Of a stretch of DNA of 40,146 nt, positions 1 to 7,028 are shown piece by piece. Source of the DNA: REEB76 sp049698775 (lineage in GTDB: Bacteria > Pseudomonadota > Gammaproteobacteria > Natronospirales > REEB76); assembly GCA_049698775.1 (NCBI GenBank), contig JBAVYM010000052.1, forward strand, positions 1-40,146, written 5' to 3'. The notes below the pieces were generated by a model. It made no database searches, was not told the origin of the DNA, and was given only the letters and a program-made list of their open reading frames with translations. The translations under genes and the position numbers were made by a program. Each line of letters starts with the position of its first letter. Position 1 is the stretch's first letter.

Positions 1-1730
1 TCCTCCACACTGACTCTACGCCGCGGCGCGGACTGCGCACCACGCTCCGAAGACTCCGCTGTGCTACGTCCGCTGCGGCTACCGCAGGCTCCTCGCCTCG
101 GCGCTTCGCGCCTTCCCTGGCTCGTCAGTTGCTGCGCCTTCGAGCCACCCGTACTGATGGAAAAGTTGTCGGGCGTGTCGGGAATGCTGTCGAGCAGGTC
201 CAAGGCCTCGCGGTATTTACGCTGATCGGTCAACAGACTGACGCGCAGCAATTTCAACAGCGGATCGTCGCCTTGCGCCGCGGCCAGCGCGCGCGGGATG
301 TCGCCGGCGCTCAACAGGATCGCAATTGAATTGTATTGCTTCGCGTTGCGGTTGTTGGGATCCAATGCCAAGGCACGCTGAAAGGCGTTTTCGGCATCGG
401 CATAGCGGCTGATTTCCATGTAAGTCAAGCCCAATTCAAACGCCAGCGCGGAATTGCGCGGGTCGAGCTCGAGCGCCTGCCGGAGTGAGGCGATCGCGTC
501 GTCGAAGCGGCCCTGACGGCGCTGGACGTAGGCTTGCGCGGCAAGCGCATCAGCGTCGTTGGGCTTGAGCGCCAGCGCGGCCGCGAACGCTTTCAGCGCC
601 GCGTCGTAGTCACCGCGACCCCAGTATTCGTTGTAGCCGACGGCAAGATGCGAGGCGGAGAGCTTGGGTTGCAATTGCAGCGCGCGTTCGGCATCCGCGT
701 GTGCCTGCTGGTTGAGTTGCTTGACATCCTCGCCGCCGCCGCCGAACCATGCGAGTTCGCTCTCGTTGTAAGACAGCCGCGCCCAGGCCAGCGCGAAGTC
801 CGGGTCCTGCTCGACCGCCTGCCGGTACAAGGGGATCGCGGCTTTCCAACTGGCCGTGTCGTAATTGATGAGACCTTTGTTTGCCTGATACTCGGCGCGC
901 AGGAACAGATCGTACGCCGCCTGATTGGTGGTCGGCACGGCAGCCAGTTTGGCGGTCTCAGCGGGCGAGAGCTGGGCTTTGAGCGCGGCGGCGATCTGCT
1001 CGGCCACGTCGCCCTCGACACCGAAGATGTTGTCCAGCGTGCGCGTGTAGGCCTGCGCCCAGATGTGGTCATCGGTTTGGGTATCAATCAACTGCACATT
1101 GATCAGCACCTCGTTGCCCTACTTCTGCACGCTGCCTTCGAGGATCGTCGCCACGCCCAACTGCTCGCCGATTTGCGTGAGGTTTTCCGGATGGCTGGCG
1201 TACTGCGCGGTCGAGGTGCGTGCAATCACCTTGAGGCCGCCGACGTCGGCCAGCTTGGTCAGGATCAGGTCCTGCATGCCGGCGACGAAGTATTCGTTCT
1301 TTTTGTCGTCGGAGAGATTCTCGAACGGCAGCACCGCGATGGACTTGGCCGCGGCGTGAACCGTCGCGACCTGCTCCAAGCGCTGCGCATGCAATTCTGA
1401 AAACCGCCAGGCGTAGAACCCGGAGATGCCCGCCAGAATGACCACCACCAGGGATACCGCGGTGCCGAGCTTGCGATGCTGATGCTGCCAGGCTCCAGCT
1501 TGCGGCCCATCCTTGGGCCGTGCCAGCAACCAGGTGAGCACCAGCACCACCGGCAGGCTCGCGACCAGCACGATCACCAGCACCGGCATGGCCCCGGACC
1601 AACCGAAATACGGAAACACGCGCGCCGCGAGCTGCATCAGGAAGCCGATGACGATCGCGTAGGGGATCACCACGCGGCCGATGTAGTGCCGCTTCAGGCG
1701 ATCCAGCCAGGTTAACCCCTCATCGGCCAT
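1..1730 (-). pseudogene. Membrane-anchored TPR protein (TolB-like/cyclase-associated family), interrupted by in-frame TAG, truncated by window edge
   Basis: The ATG at 1730 opens a 203-residue reading frame that stops at TAG 1119-1121. The same frame then stays open to the left edge and continues the same protein family. Before the stop there are three hydrophobic segments (about residues 18-40, 45-65 and 88-105), then a periplasmic-type domain with KSIAVLPFENLSDD, GGLKVIARTS and QLGVATILEGSVQK. This domain typically sits in front of TPR arrays in CadC/adenylate-cyclase-like proteins. After the stop, GNEVLINVQLIDTQTDDHIW continues it without a frame change, followed by several TPR units (for example ALALKPNDADALAAQAYVQR). 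No N-terminal cyclase or DNA-binding domain is present. A single nonsense mutation or sequencing error is the simplest explanation; amber readthrough is not supported. Below about position 160 the frame becomes Arg/Ser/Gly-rich and no longer looks like TPR. The function is unknown beyond a likely protein-interaction role at the inner membrane. Confidence 0.7.
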
Positions 1731-1783
1731 GGGCTACCACGCTCTTTTCCGAGTCGAAGTGCCGGCATTCTATACCGGATAGC

Positions 1784-2542
1784 TCAGTGCTTGCGCGCGG
1801 CCAACTGAGTCACCAGCGCCCGCATGGCGGCCTGGGTTTCGGCGCTGAACCACATGTTCATTAGATCGGCGTGGCTGCGCTCGCCCAGCTCCGAGAACAG
1901 ATGCACAAGGTCCGCGCGCGCCAGTGTGCGGGTGGCGGCTACCGCCTGCGGCGGCAGTTCCAGCAGGCTGCGGCACCATTCGAGCGCGGCGGGAATCACT
2001 TGTTCAACCGGCAATACCTGATCCACCAGGCCGATGCGCAGGGCTTCCTCGGGCGCGATCAGCAAACCGTGCAGGCACAGACGTTCCGCCTGGCGGCTGC
2101 CCACCAGGCGCTTGAGCGCGGCGTAAATGACGGCCGGCACCGGCAAACCCACGCGCACTTCGTTGAGGCCAATCTTGAACTTGCCCTCGGCGGCGATGCG
2201 CGTGTCGCAGAAAATCGCCAGTACCGCGCCGCCGGCCGGACTATGGCCGGTGAGCGCCGCCGCGATCGGAATGGACGACTCGGCAATCAGCCGCAGCAGG
2301 CTGATGAATTCCTGCCAGAACGCGCTCATGGCGGCTTGATCCAATTTCAGCAGCGCCGGTACGTCCAGGCCGGCGGAGAACATGCCCTCCGCGCCGGACA
2401 GGATCAGCGCGCGGACGCCGCTTGCGGGCGCGGTTTTCACCGCTTCGTGCAACTCGTGCACCAACGCGGGATTGAGCGCATTGGCCGGCGGATGCGCCAG
2501 CCGCAGTTCCAGGACGTTTCCGTGTTCAATTTTTTCAAGCAT
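1784..2542 (-). CDS. Enoyl-CoA isomerase/hydratase family protein (crotonase fold)
   Basis: This 252-residue crotonase-fold protein probably isomerises or hydrates enoyl-CoA thioesters in fatty-acid breakdown. The oxyanion-hole segments are FSAGLD (residues 55-60) and TGHSPAGGA (98-106). The segment FKIGLNEVRVGLPVP carries Glu128 in the position of the catalytic glutamate of delta3,delta2-enoyl-CoA isomerases (the human ECI1 segment is GLNETQLG). The single glutamate there, and the Ala-Gly-Gly where hydratases usually carry a second glutamate, favour isomerase over hydratase. I chose ATG 2542 because GGAG lies 8 bases upstream and the domain begins there. A longer frame to 2671 runs into the adjacent insertion sequence and is not credible. 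The IS just upstream may have separated the gene from its original promoter. It ends 53 bp before the TPR pseudogene start, same strand. Confidence 0.8.
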   Translation of the reverse strand: MLEKIEHGNVLELRLAHPPANALNPALVHELHEAVKTAPASGVRALILSGAEGMFSAGLDVPALLKLDQAAMSAFWQEFISLLRLIAESSIPIAAALTGHSPAGGAVLAIFCDTRIAAEGKFKIGLNEVRVGLPVPAVIYAALKRLVGSRQAERLCLHGLLIAPEEALRIGLVDQVLPVEQVIPAALEWCRSLLELPPQAVAATRTLARADLVHLFSELGERSHADLMNMWFSAETQAAMRALVTQLAARKH

Positions 2543-2582
2543 CGCGTTTATCTCCGCCAAAGCTTTAACCAGTAGTAATGGG

Positions 2583-2594
2583 ATGGTCCGGCCC
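2583..2594. repeat. IS left subterminal inverted repeat
   Basis: ATGGTCCGGCCC is an exact inverted match to 3941-3952. The match does not extend outward and breaks at the next inner base. Confidence 0.8.
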
Positions 2595-2663
2595 CTTCTT
2601 TTCGGCTTCAATGAGCCACGAGAGACACTGTTCGTACTCTCACCACGAAGGAGCCAGACCATC

Positions 2664-3701
2664 ATGAACATTCAAACACTGGGTATTGATTTGGGCAAGG
2701 ATACCTTTCACGTTGTGGGGTTGGATGCTCAGGGCCGGCCGGTGCTGCGCCGTCGGTTTAGCCGAACGCAGCTTCGGCGCTGGACAGCGAACCTGCCGCC
2801 TTGCCTGATTGGTATGGAAGCCTGTGGCGGCGCCCACCACCTTGGGCATGGCTTGGCGAGCTATGGGCACACCGTACGGCTGATGCCGGCGCAGTATGTG
2901 AAGCCCTACCTCAAGACCAATAAGTCCGACTTCCTGGATGCGGAAGCCATCGCCGAAGCGGTGACCCGACCGAGCATGCGTTTTGTGCCACTCAAGACCG
3001 TGGTGCAGCAGGAACTACAGGCTCAGCACCGCTTGCGCAGCTTGGGGGTGCGCCAGCGCACGGCCACCGTGAACCAGGCGCGCGCCCTATTGCTGGAGCA
3101 GGGTCTGACGATACCCAAGATGATCGGTAACTTCCGCCGCCAGTTGCCGCGGATACTAGAGGATGCCGAGAACGGCTTGAGTCCGTGTTTGCGTGCACTG
3201 GTGGCCGACCTGTTTCAACAGGTCCGGGAGTTCGACGCCCGCATTGACCGCCTCACCCAGGATCTCACCGCGCGGGCCCAGACCGAGCCGGCCTGTCAAC
3301 GGCTGATGACCGTCCCGGGCATCGGCCCGCTCATCGCCACGGCGATGGTAGCCGCGGTCGGCAACGGTCAAGGCTTCCGGCGTGGCCGGCACTTCGCCGC
3401 TTGGCTTGGACTCGTGCCCCGACAATACTCGACCGGCGGCAAACCGAAACTGCTCGGTATCTCCAAGCGCGGCAATCGGTATCTGCGCATGCTGCTGGTT
3501 CACGGCGCACGCAGCGTGTTGCGTAGGGCTCCTCAACGTCAGGATGAACTCGGCCATTGGCTGCAACGGCTCAGTACGCACGCCCATCCCAACGTGGTCA
3601 CCGTGGCGCTCGCCAACAAGACCGCGCGCGTCGCCTGGGCGGTATTGACGGGTGAGAGTCCCTGGTGTGCGCAACGTGCCGCGGCCAGCTGCGCACTGTA
3701 G
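2664..3701 (+). CDS. IS110/IS1111-family transposase (DEDD)
   Basis: This 345-residue transposase is complete. The N-terminal RuvC-like DEDD domain shows GIDLGKDTFHVV (Asp9), IGMEACGG (Glu52) and TNKSDFLDAEAIAEAV (Asp89/Asp92). The C-terminal half has the transposase_20 region: VPGIGPLIATAMVAAVG, FAAWLGLVPRQYSTGGK, LGISKRGNRYLRMLLVHGAR. The serine-containing motif of this domain is thought to act in recombination. I chose ATG 2664 because GAAGGAG lies about 10 bases upstream and the protein begins MNIQTLGIDLG, like its relatives. A frame extending further upstream reads through the left end and into the neighbouring gene and is rejected. Proteins of this family work with an RNA encoded in the element to choose donor and target sites. 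No frameshift or internal stop is seen, so the copy could be active. Confidence 0.93.
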   Translation: MNIQTLGIDLGKDTFHVVGLDAQGRPVLRRRFSRTQLRRWTANLPPCLIGMEACGGAHHLGHGLASYGHTVRLMPAQYVKPYLKTNKSDFLDAEAIAEAVTRPSMRFVPLKTVVQQELQAQHRLRSLGVRQRTATVNQARALLLEQGLTIPKMIGNFRRQLPRILEDAENGLSPCLRALVADLFQQVREFDARIDRLTQDLTARAQTEPACQRLMTVPGIGPLIATAMVAAVGNGQGFRRGRHFAAWLGLVPRQYSTGGKPKLLGISKRGNRYLRMLLVHGARSVLRRAPQRQDELGHWLQRLSTHAHPNVVTVALANKTARVAWAVLTGESPWCAQRAAASCAL

Positions 3702-3940
3702 TTCAACGATTTAATCCCCTCCGAGGTTTGCGAGGATGAACGTCGTGATGGTCAAAACGGTTAATCGGCCGATCCCAAAACCTGTGAACCCCTTCGGTCA
3801 TCCAAAGACCGCGACTGTTATCAGACGGGATCGGCGCGCCTTCCCATCAAGGCCCGAAGACTTGACGGTCTTCAGCATGAGGCCGAATACATTGGCGCAA
3901 ACCGCTTCTTGTCATCCCAGACAATCAACCTTGCTAACAA
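3702..3940 (+). ncRNA. Candidate bridge/seek RNA of the IS110-family element
   Basis: This is the right non-coding end of the IS, the place where IS1111-type elements encode their guide RNA. The sequence supports folding. A 9-bp perfect stem pairs 3768-3776 with 3827-3835. Inside it lies a 5-bp hairpin, 3795-3799 with 3807-3811. A further hairpin pairs 3856-3861 with 3868-3873 (GAAGAC/GTCTTC), flanked by GGCC/GGCC at 3851-3854 and 3881-3884. ATACATTGG at 3887-3895 recurs exactly across the right IS junction (3951-3959). The RNA boundaries are not determined. Existence and role are inferred from family knowledge plus these stems. Confidence 0.45.
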
Positions 3941-3952
3941 GGGCCGGACCAT
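3941..3952. repeat. IS right subterminal inverted repeat
   Basis: GGGCCGGACCAT is the exact reverse complement of 2583-2594. Confidence 0.8.
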
Positions 3953-3954
3953 AC

Positions 3955-3986
3955 ATTGGGGTTCGCTGCGCTCACCACCAACCTAC
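3955..3986. repeat. Palindromic intergenic repeat abutting the IS right end
   Basis: The segment has TTGGGGT near one end and ACCACCAA near the other around a GC-rich centre, followed by CCTAC. It resembles the GTAGGTTGGG-type palindromic repeats scattered between genes in many gammaproteobacteria. The resemblance is from memory and not verified. It may be the insertion target of the IS. Confidence 0.35.
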
Positions 3987-4159
3987 CTCAAAAAATGCGG
4001 GGTGTGCTCGCGTACCGTTCCTTTGAATCAAAGAATCGTGGCCGGGCTGCTTCCGGCATCCATGCCTTTCGCAGCACTTGTACAATCCCTGTACATCGTA
4101 CGGCCGCTCCCACAAGAGCGTCGAATGGCAAACAGGAAACAAACCTGCCTCGCTAACTG
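3987..4159. other. Intergenic region between the IS/repeat and the ispF stop
   Basis: No credible protein or tRNA gene is seen. It contains the REP-like segment described separately, a GTAC-N7-GTAC dyad near 4080-4095, and, close to the ispF stop, a weak imperfect hairpin read on the minus strand (CAGG-N7-CCTG near 4132-4146) that could help end ispF transcription. It lacks a T-run typical of a strong intrinsic terminator. Confidence 0.4.
4031..4114. repeat. REP-like repeat with long internal segment
   Basis: The outer parts AAGAATCGTGGCC (4031-4043) and GGCCGCTCCCACA (4102-4114) match, with one base change, the two halves of the compact REP at 39783-39810. Here they are separated by about 58 bp of other sequence. 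It is either a longer member of the same family or a compact REP that received an insertion. Confidence 0.5.
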
Positions 4160-4645
4160 TCAGGTGCTATCGCACAGTTCGTCCACCAGCACCACCACTT
4201 CGGCGGCCAAGCCCTCCATGCGACCGATGAAACCCAGGCGTTCGGTGCTGGCGGCCTTCACGTTCACGCATTCGTTCGGCAGGCCGAGGTCAGCGGCAAG
4301 ATTCGCGCGCATGGCGTCAGTGTGAGACGCGAATTTGGGCGCCTGCGCGATCAGCGTCGCGTCCATGTTGATCGGTTTCAAATGCCTTGCGCGCAGCATC
4401 TCCACCACCCGGCGCAGAAGTACGCGGCTGTCGGTGCCCTTGTATTGTGGATCGCTGTCCGGGAAATGCTGGCCGATGTCACCGAGCGCGGCAGCGCCCA
4501 GCAGCGCGTTGCACAGTGCGTGAACCAGCACATCGCCGTCGGAATGCGCGATCACGCCGCGGACGAACGCAATGCGCACTCCGCCGGCGACAAAGCCACT
4601 GCCGTCACCGTAGCGATGCGTGTCGAAACCATGACCGATTCTCAT
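4160..4645 (-). CDS. ispF: 2-C-methyl-D-erythritol 2,4-cyclodiphosphate synthase
   Basis: IspF cyclises CDP-methylerythritol 2-phosphate to methylerythritol cyclodiphosphate, releasing CMP, in the MEP isoprenoid pathway in the cytoplasm. The 161-residue protein has the usual length. Zinc ligands Asp8, His10 (GHGFDTHRYG) and His42 (DVLVHALCNAL) are present, along with DIGQHFPDSDP and the CMP-binding segment NVKAASTERLGFIGRMEGLAAE. I chose ATG 4645 because GAGGAG lies 6 bases upstream and the protein starts MRIGHGFD. A longer frame only adds sequence overlapping ispD. It starts 10 bp after the ispD stop and is the last gene of the ftsB-ispD-ispF unit. Confidence 0.97.
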   Translation of the reverse strand: MRIGHGFDTHRYGDGSGFVAGGVRIAFVRGVIAHSDGDVLVHALCNALLGAAALGDIGQHFPDSDPQYKGTDSRVLLRRVVEMLRARHLKPINMDATLIAQAPKFASHTDAMRANLAADLGLPNECVNVKAASTERLGFIGRMEGLAAEVVVLVDELCDST

Positions 4646-4655
4646 GCGATGCTCC

Positions 4656-5348
4656 TCACCGGGTCGCAAGTATGGCTTGCGCCAGGGCAATATCCGATGC
4701 TTGGGTGATCTTGATGTTGTCGCTACGGCCAGCGACCACGCGCACCGCATGCCCGGCACTTTCCATGGCGGCGGCTTCGTCGGTGGGTGAGTAACCCGAC
4801 TTGAGCGTGGCTTCCAGCGCCGTGGTCAGCAGACCATAACGGAACATCTGCGGCGTAAGTGCGCGCCACAGCCGCTGGCGATCCGGTGTTTCACTGATGA
4901 TGTTGTCTTCGGTCACGCGCTTCACCGTATCCGTCGATGGCGTGGCCAGAATGCCGCCCACCGGATCCCGTTCCAGGGTTTGAACCAGCCTGTCAAGGTC
5001 ATCCGGGTGCAGACAGGGGCGCACCGCATCATGCACCAGTACCCAGTCATCCGCATGCAATTCTTCGCGCAGGCTGTGCAAGGCATTCAACACCGAATGG
5101 GCGCGTTCCTTGCCGCCGGCCGCGCGGCGCAGCGGCTTGCGTGCAGCGCGCGGCTGCCAGCGAGTATCGTCAGCCGCCAGCACCACGGTGATGCCGGCAA
5201 TACGCGGATGAGACAGAAATCCGTCCAGCGCATGCTCGATGACGGTGCGGCCCGCGAGCGGCAGATATTGCTTGGGTATGGCCGTGCCCATGCGCACACC
5301 CGTGCCGGCGGCGGGAATGACTGTCCAGAACCTTGCGGCGTGCGCCAT
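4656..5348 (-). CDS. ispD: 2-C-methyl-D-erythritol 4-phosphate cytidylyltransferase
   Basis: IspD joins CTP and methylerythritol 4-phosphate to give CDP-methylerythritol, two steps before IspF. The 230-residue protein shows the nucleotide-binding loop PAAGTGVRMGTAIPKQY near the N-terminus, VLVHDAVRPC in the middle, and TDEAAAMESAGHAVRVVAGR followed by NIKIT near the end, all typical of IspD. I chose ATG 5348 (MAHAARFWTVIPAAG). It lies four bases after the ftsB stop, with no strong Shine-Dalgarno, so translation is probably coupled to ftsB. A frame starting at 5390 would overlap ftsB by 38 bp and is less likely. Confidence 0.96.
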   Translation of the reverse strand: MAHAARFWTVIPAAGTGVRMGTAIPKQYLPLAGRTVIEHALDGFLSHPRIAGITVVLAADDTRWQPRAARKPLRRAAGGKERAHSVLNALHSLREELHADDWVLVHDAVRPCLHPDDLDRLVQTLERDPVGGILATPSTDTVKRVTEDNIISETPDRQRLWRALTPQMFRYGLLTTALEATLKSGYSPTDEAAAMESAGHAVRVVAGRSDNIKITQASDIALAQAILATR

Positions 5349-5352
5349 CCGG

Positions 5353-5673
5353 TCAAGGCTTGGGAGGTGGCGGCGGGGGCACCCGCACAATCTGGTAGAA
5401 GGTCTCGCCTTTCCTGATCATGCCAAGATCGCTGCGCGCCTGCTCCTCAACAGCCGCCTGCCCCTGTTTGAGATCCTGCACCTGCGCGGCCAGCACCTGA
5501 TTGCGCCTGGCAAGTTCGGTGTTTTCGGTTTGCTGCGTATTCACCTGCTGCTGGAGTTTCCAGGCGCCGTGCAGATCGCCTTGCCCGAACCACAAGTCAT
5601 ACTGGAACAACAGCAGCAGCAGGACCAGTATCAATGGCAGCAGGAACTTGAGTTGCACTCGGCGCAGGCTCAT
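5353..5673 (-). CDS. ftsB: Cell division protein FtsB
   Basis: FtsB is a bitopic inner-membrane protein that bridges FtsL and FtsQ in the divisome. The 106-residue frame starts at ATG 5673, overlapping the eno stop as ATGA. A short cytoplasmic stretch (MSLRRVQLKF) is followed by one leucine-rich membrane segment (about 10-23) and a periplasmic coiled coil with heptad Leu/Gln/Val (about 36-82). Near the end is GMIRKGETFYQIV, a conserved FtsB feature. The protein ends in six consecutive prolines, then Lys-Pro and stop, which is unusual. The eno-ftsB-ispD-ispF order is common in gammaproteobacteria. Confidence 0.92.
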   Translation of the reverse strand: MSLRRVQLKFLLPLILVLLLLLFQYDLWFGQGDLHGAWKLQQQVNTQQTENTELARRNQVLAAQVQDLKQGQAAVEEQARSDLGMIRKGETFYQIVRVPPPPPPKP

Positions 5674-6974
5674 GTGTGTTCGCCCACTCCGATTGGGAAT
5701 GCGCCGCGGCCATGATAGCGCGCGCGGGTGCCGAGGGATTCCTGGATGCGCAGCAACTGGTTGTACTTCGCGAGCCGGTCGGTGCGCGACAGCGAGCCGG
5801 TCTTGATCTGGGTGGCGCGGCTGCCGACTGCCAGGTCCGCGATGCTGGTGTCCTCGGTTTCGCCGGAGCGGTGCGAGATCACGGCGCTGTAGCCTGCGTC
5901 CACGGCCAGATTGATGGCAGCCAGGGTTTCGGTGAGGGTGCCGATCTGGTTCAGCTTGATTAGAATGGAATTGCCTACACGTTCGCGTATGCCGCGTTGC
6001 AGGATCCCGGTGTTGGTGACGAAGATGTCGTCGCCCACCAACTGCACGCGCTCCCCCAACCTCCGGGTTAGCAATTGCCAACCCTCCCAGTCGGTTTCCG
6101 CCATGCCGTCCTCGATGCTGATGATGGGATAACGGTCCACAAGGCCGGCCAGGTAATCGGCGAATTCTCCGGAACTGTAGTGATGGTCTTCGGATTCCAG
6201 GTAGTAACGGCCATGCTTGTAAAACTCGGAACTGGCGGCATCCAGGCCGAGATAGATGTCGCGGCCCGGCGTGTAACCGGCGCGCTGGATGGCTTCCATG
6301 ATGGCTTCCAACGCGGCTTCGTTGGACGGCAGGTTCGGCGCAAACCCGCCTTCGTCGCCGACCGTGGTTCCGAGTCCGCGCTTGTGCAACACCTGCTTGA
6401 GCGCGTGGAACACTTCGGCGCCGTAGCGCAGCGCTTCAGGAAAGTTAGGCGCACCCATCGGCAGGATCATGAATTCCTGCAGGTCCACGCTGTTGTCCGC
6501 GTGTGCGCCGCCGTTGATGATGTTCATCTGTGGCACCGGCAAGGTTACCGCGTGCTCACCGCCCAGCCAGCGATACAGCGGCATATCGTGCTCGCGCGAG
6601 GCGGCACGCGCCGTCGCCAACGACATGCCCAGAATCGCGTTGGCGCCCAGGCGTGACTTGTTGGGCGTGCCGTCGAGTTCAATCAGCGCGTGATCCAGTT
6701 GTGCCTGCTGCTCATGGTTCTCGACTTCCATGCCGCGCACACGGCGCAGGATTTCACCTGTAACATTGGCAACGGCTTTGCGCACGCCCTTGCCGCCGTA
6801 GCGTTGCGGATCGCTGTCACGCAACTCCACCGCCTCGCGGCTACCGGTGGAAGCGCCGGACGGTACTGCCGCACGCCCCACGGTGCCGGATTCCAGAATC
6901 ACGTCCACTTCCAGCGTCGGATTGCCGCGGGAATCCAGAATTTCGCGCGAGCGCAGATCAACTATCTTAGTCAT
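5670..6974 (-). CDS. eno: Enolase (phosphopyruvate hydratase)
   Basis: Enolase interconverts 2-phosphoglycerate and phosphoenolpyruvate in glycolysis; in proteobacteria it also scaffolds the RNase E degradosome. The 434-residue protein is full length. It has the N-terminal REILDSRGNPTLEVDV, GAVPSGASTGSREAVELRD-type loop (here RAAVPSGASTGSREAVELRD), catalytic Glu in GDEGGFAPNL, metal ligands in YLGLDAASSEFY, SIEDGMAETDW and LVGDDIFVTN, catalytic Lys in ILIKLNQIGT, and the signature VISHRSGETEDTSIADLAV. The start ATG 6974 gives the standard MTKIVDLRSREILD. Its stop overlaps ftsB. Upstream sits an A+T-rich orphan gene instead of kdsA or pyrG directly, leaving 54 bp that could hold a promoter; I could not identify a convincing one. 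Confidence 0.98.
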   Translation of the reverse strand: MTKIVDLRSREILDSRGNPTLEVDVILESGTVGRAAVPSGASTGSREAVELRDSDPQRYGGKGVRKAVANVTGEILRRVRGMEVENHEQQAQLDHALIELDGTPNKSRLGANAILGMSLATARAASREHDMPLYRWLGGEHAVTLPVPQMNIINGGAHADNSVDLQEFMILPMGAPNFPEALRYGAEVFHALKQVLHKRGLGTTVGDEGGFAPNLPSNEAALEAIMEAIQRAGYTPGRDIYLGLDAASSEFYKHGRYYLESEDHHYSSGEFADYLAGLVDRYPIISIEDGMAETDWEGWQLLTRRLGERVQLVGDDIFVTNTGILQRGIRERVGNSILIKLNQIGTLTETLAAINLAVDAGYSAVISHRSGETEDTSIADLAVGSRATQIKTGSLSRTDRLAKYNQLLRIQESLGTRARYHGRGAFPIGVGEHT

Positions 6975-7028
6975 GGTCCGTTGTACCTAAACATATAAGT
7001 CGCTTAGCTGTCATCATAATCTAAGCAT

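Larger units (their letters stand above)
2583..3952 (+). mobile_element. IS110-family (IS1111-like) insertion sequence
   Basis: One DEDD transposase gene lies between two copies of a 12-bp inverted repeat, ATGGTCCGGCCC at 2583-2594 and its complement at 3941-3952. The left non-coding end is short (about 80 bp) and the right one long (about 240 bp). Inverted repeats lying just inside the ends, with the longer non-coding stretch at the right, are hallmarks of the IS1111 branch of IS110. The true ends probably lie a few bases outside the repeats. No target duplication is evident, as expected for this family. The element sits between the enoyl-CoA isomerase gene and ispF, next to palindromic repeats. 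Confidence 0.8.

Noticed and set aside
1119..1121. Recoding (readthrough or pyrrolysine) of the TAG
   Set aside because: No structural signal near the codon is evident and the family has an ordinary residue here; mutation or error is simpler.
2543..2671. Longer N-terminus for the enoyl-CoA isomerase gene
   Set aside because: It would begin within the insertion sequence; the internal ATG has a good ribosome-binding site and fits the family.
3736..4026. Small plus-strand frame in the IS right end (MNVVMVKTVNRPIPK...)
   Set aside because: It lies over the folded non-coding end, crosses the inverted repeat and leaves the IS, and has no recognisable domain.
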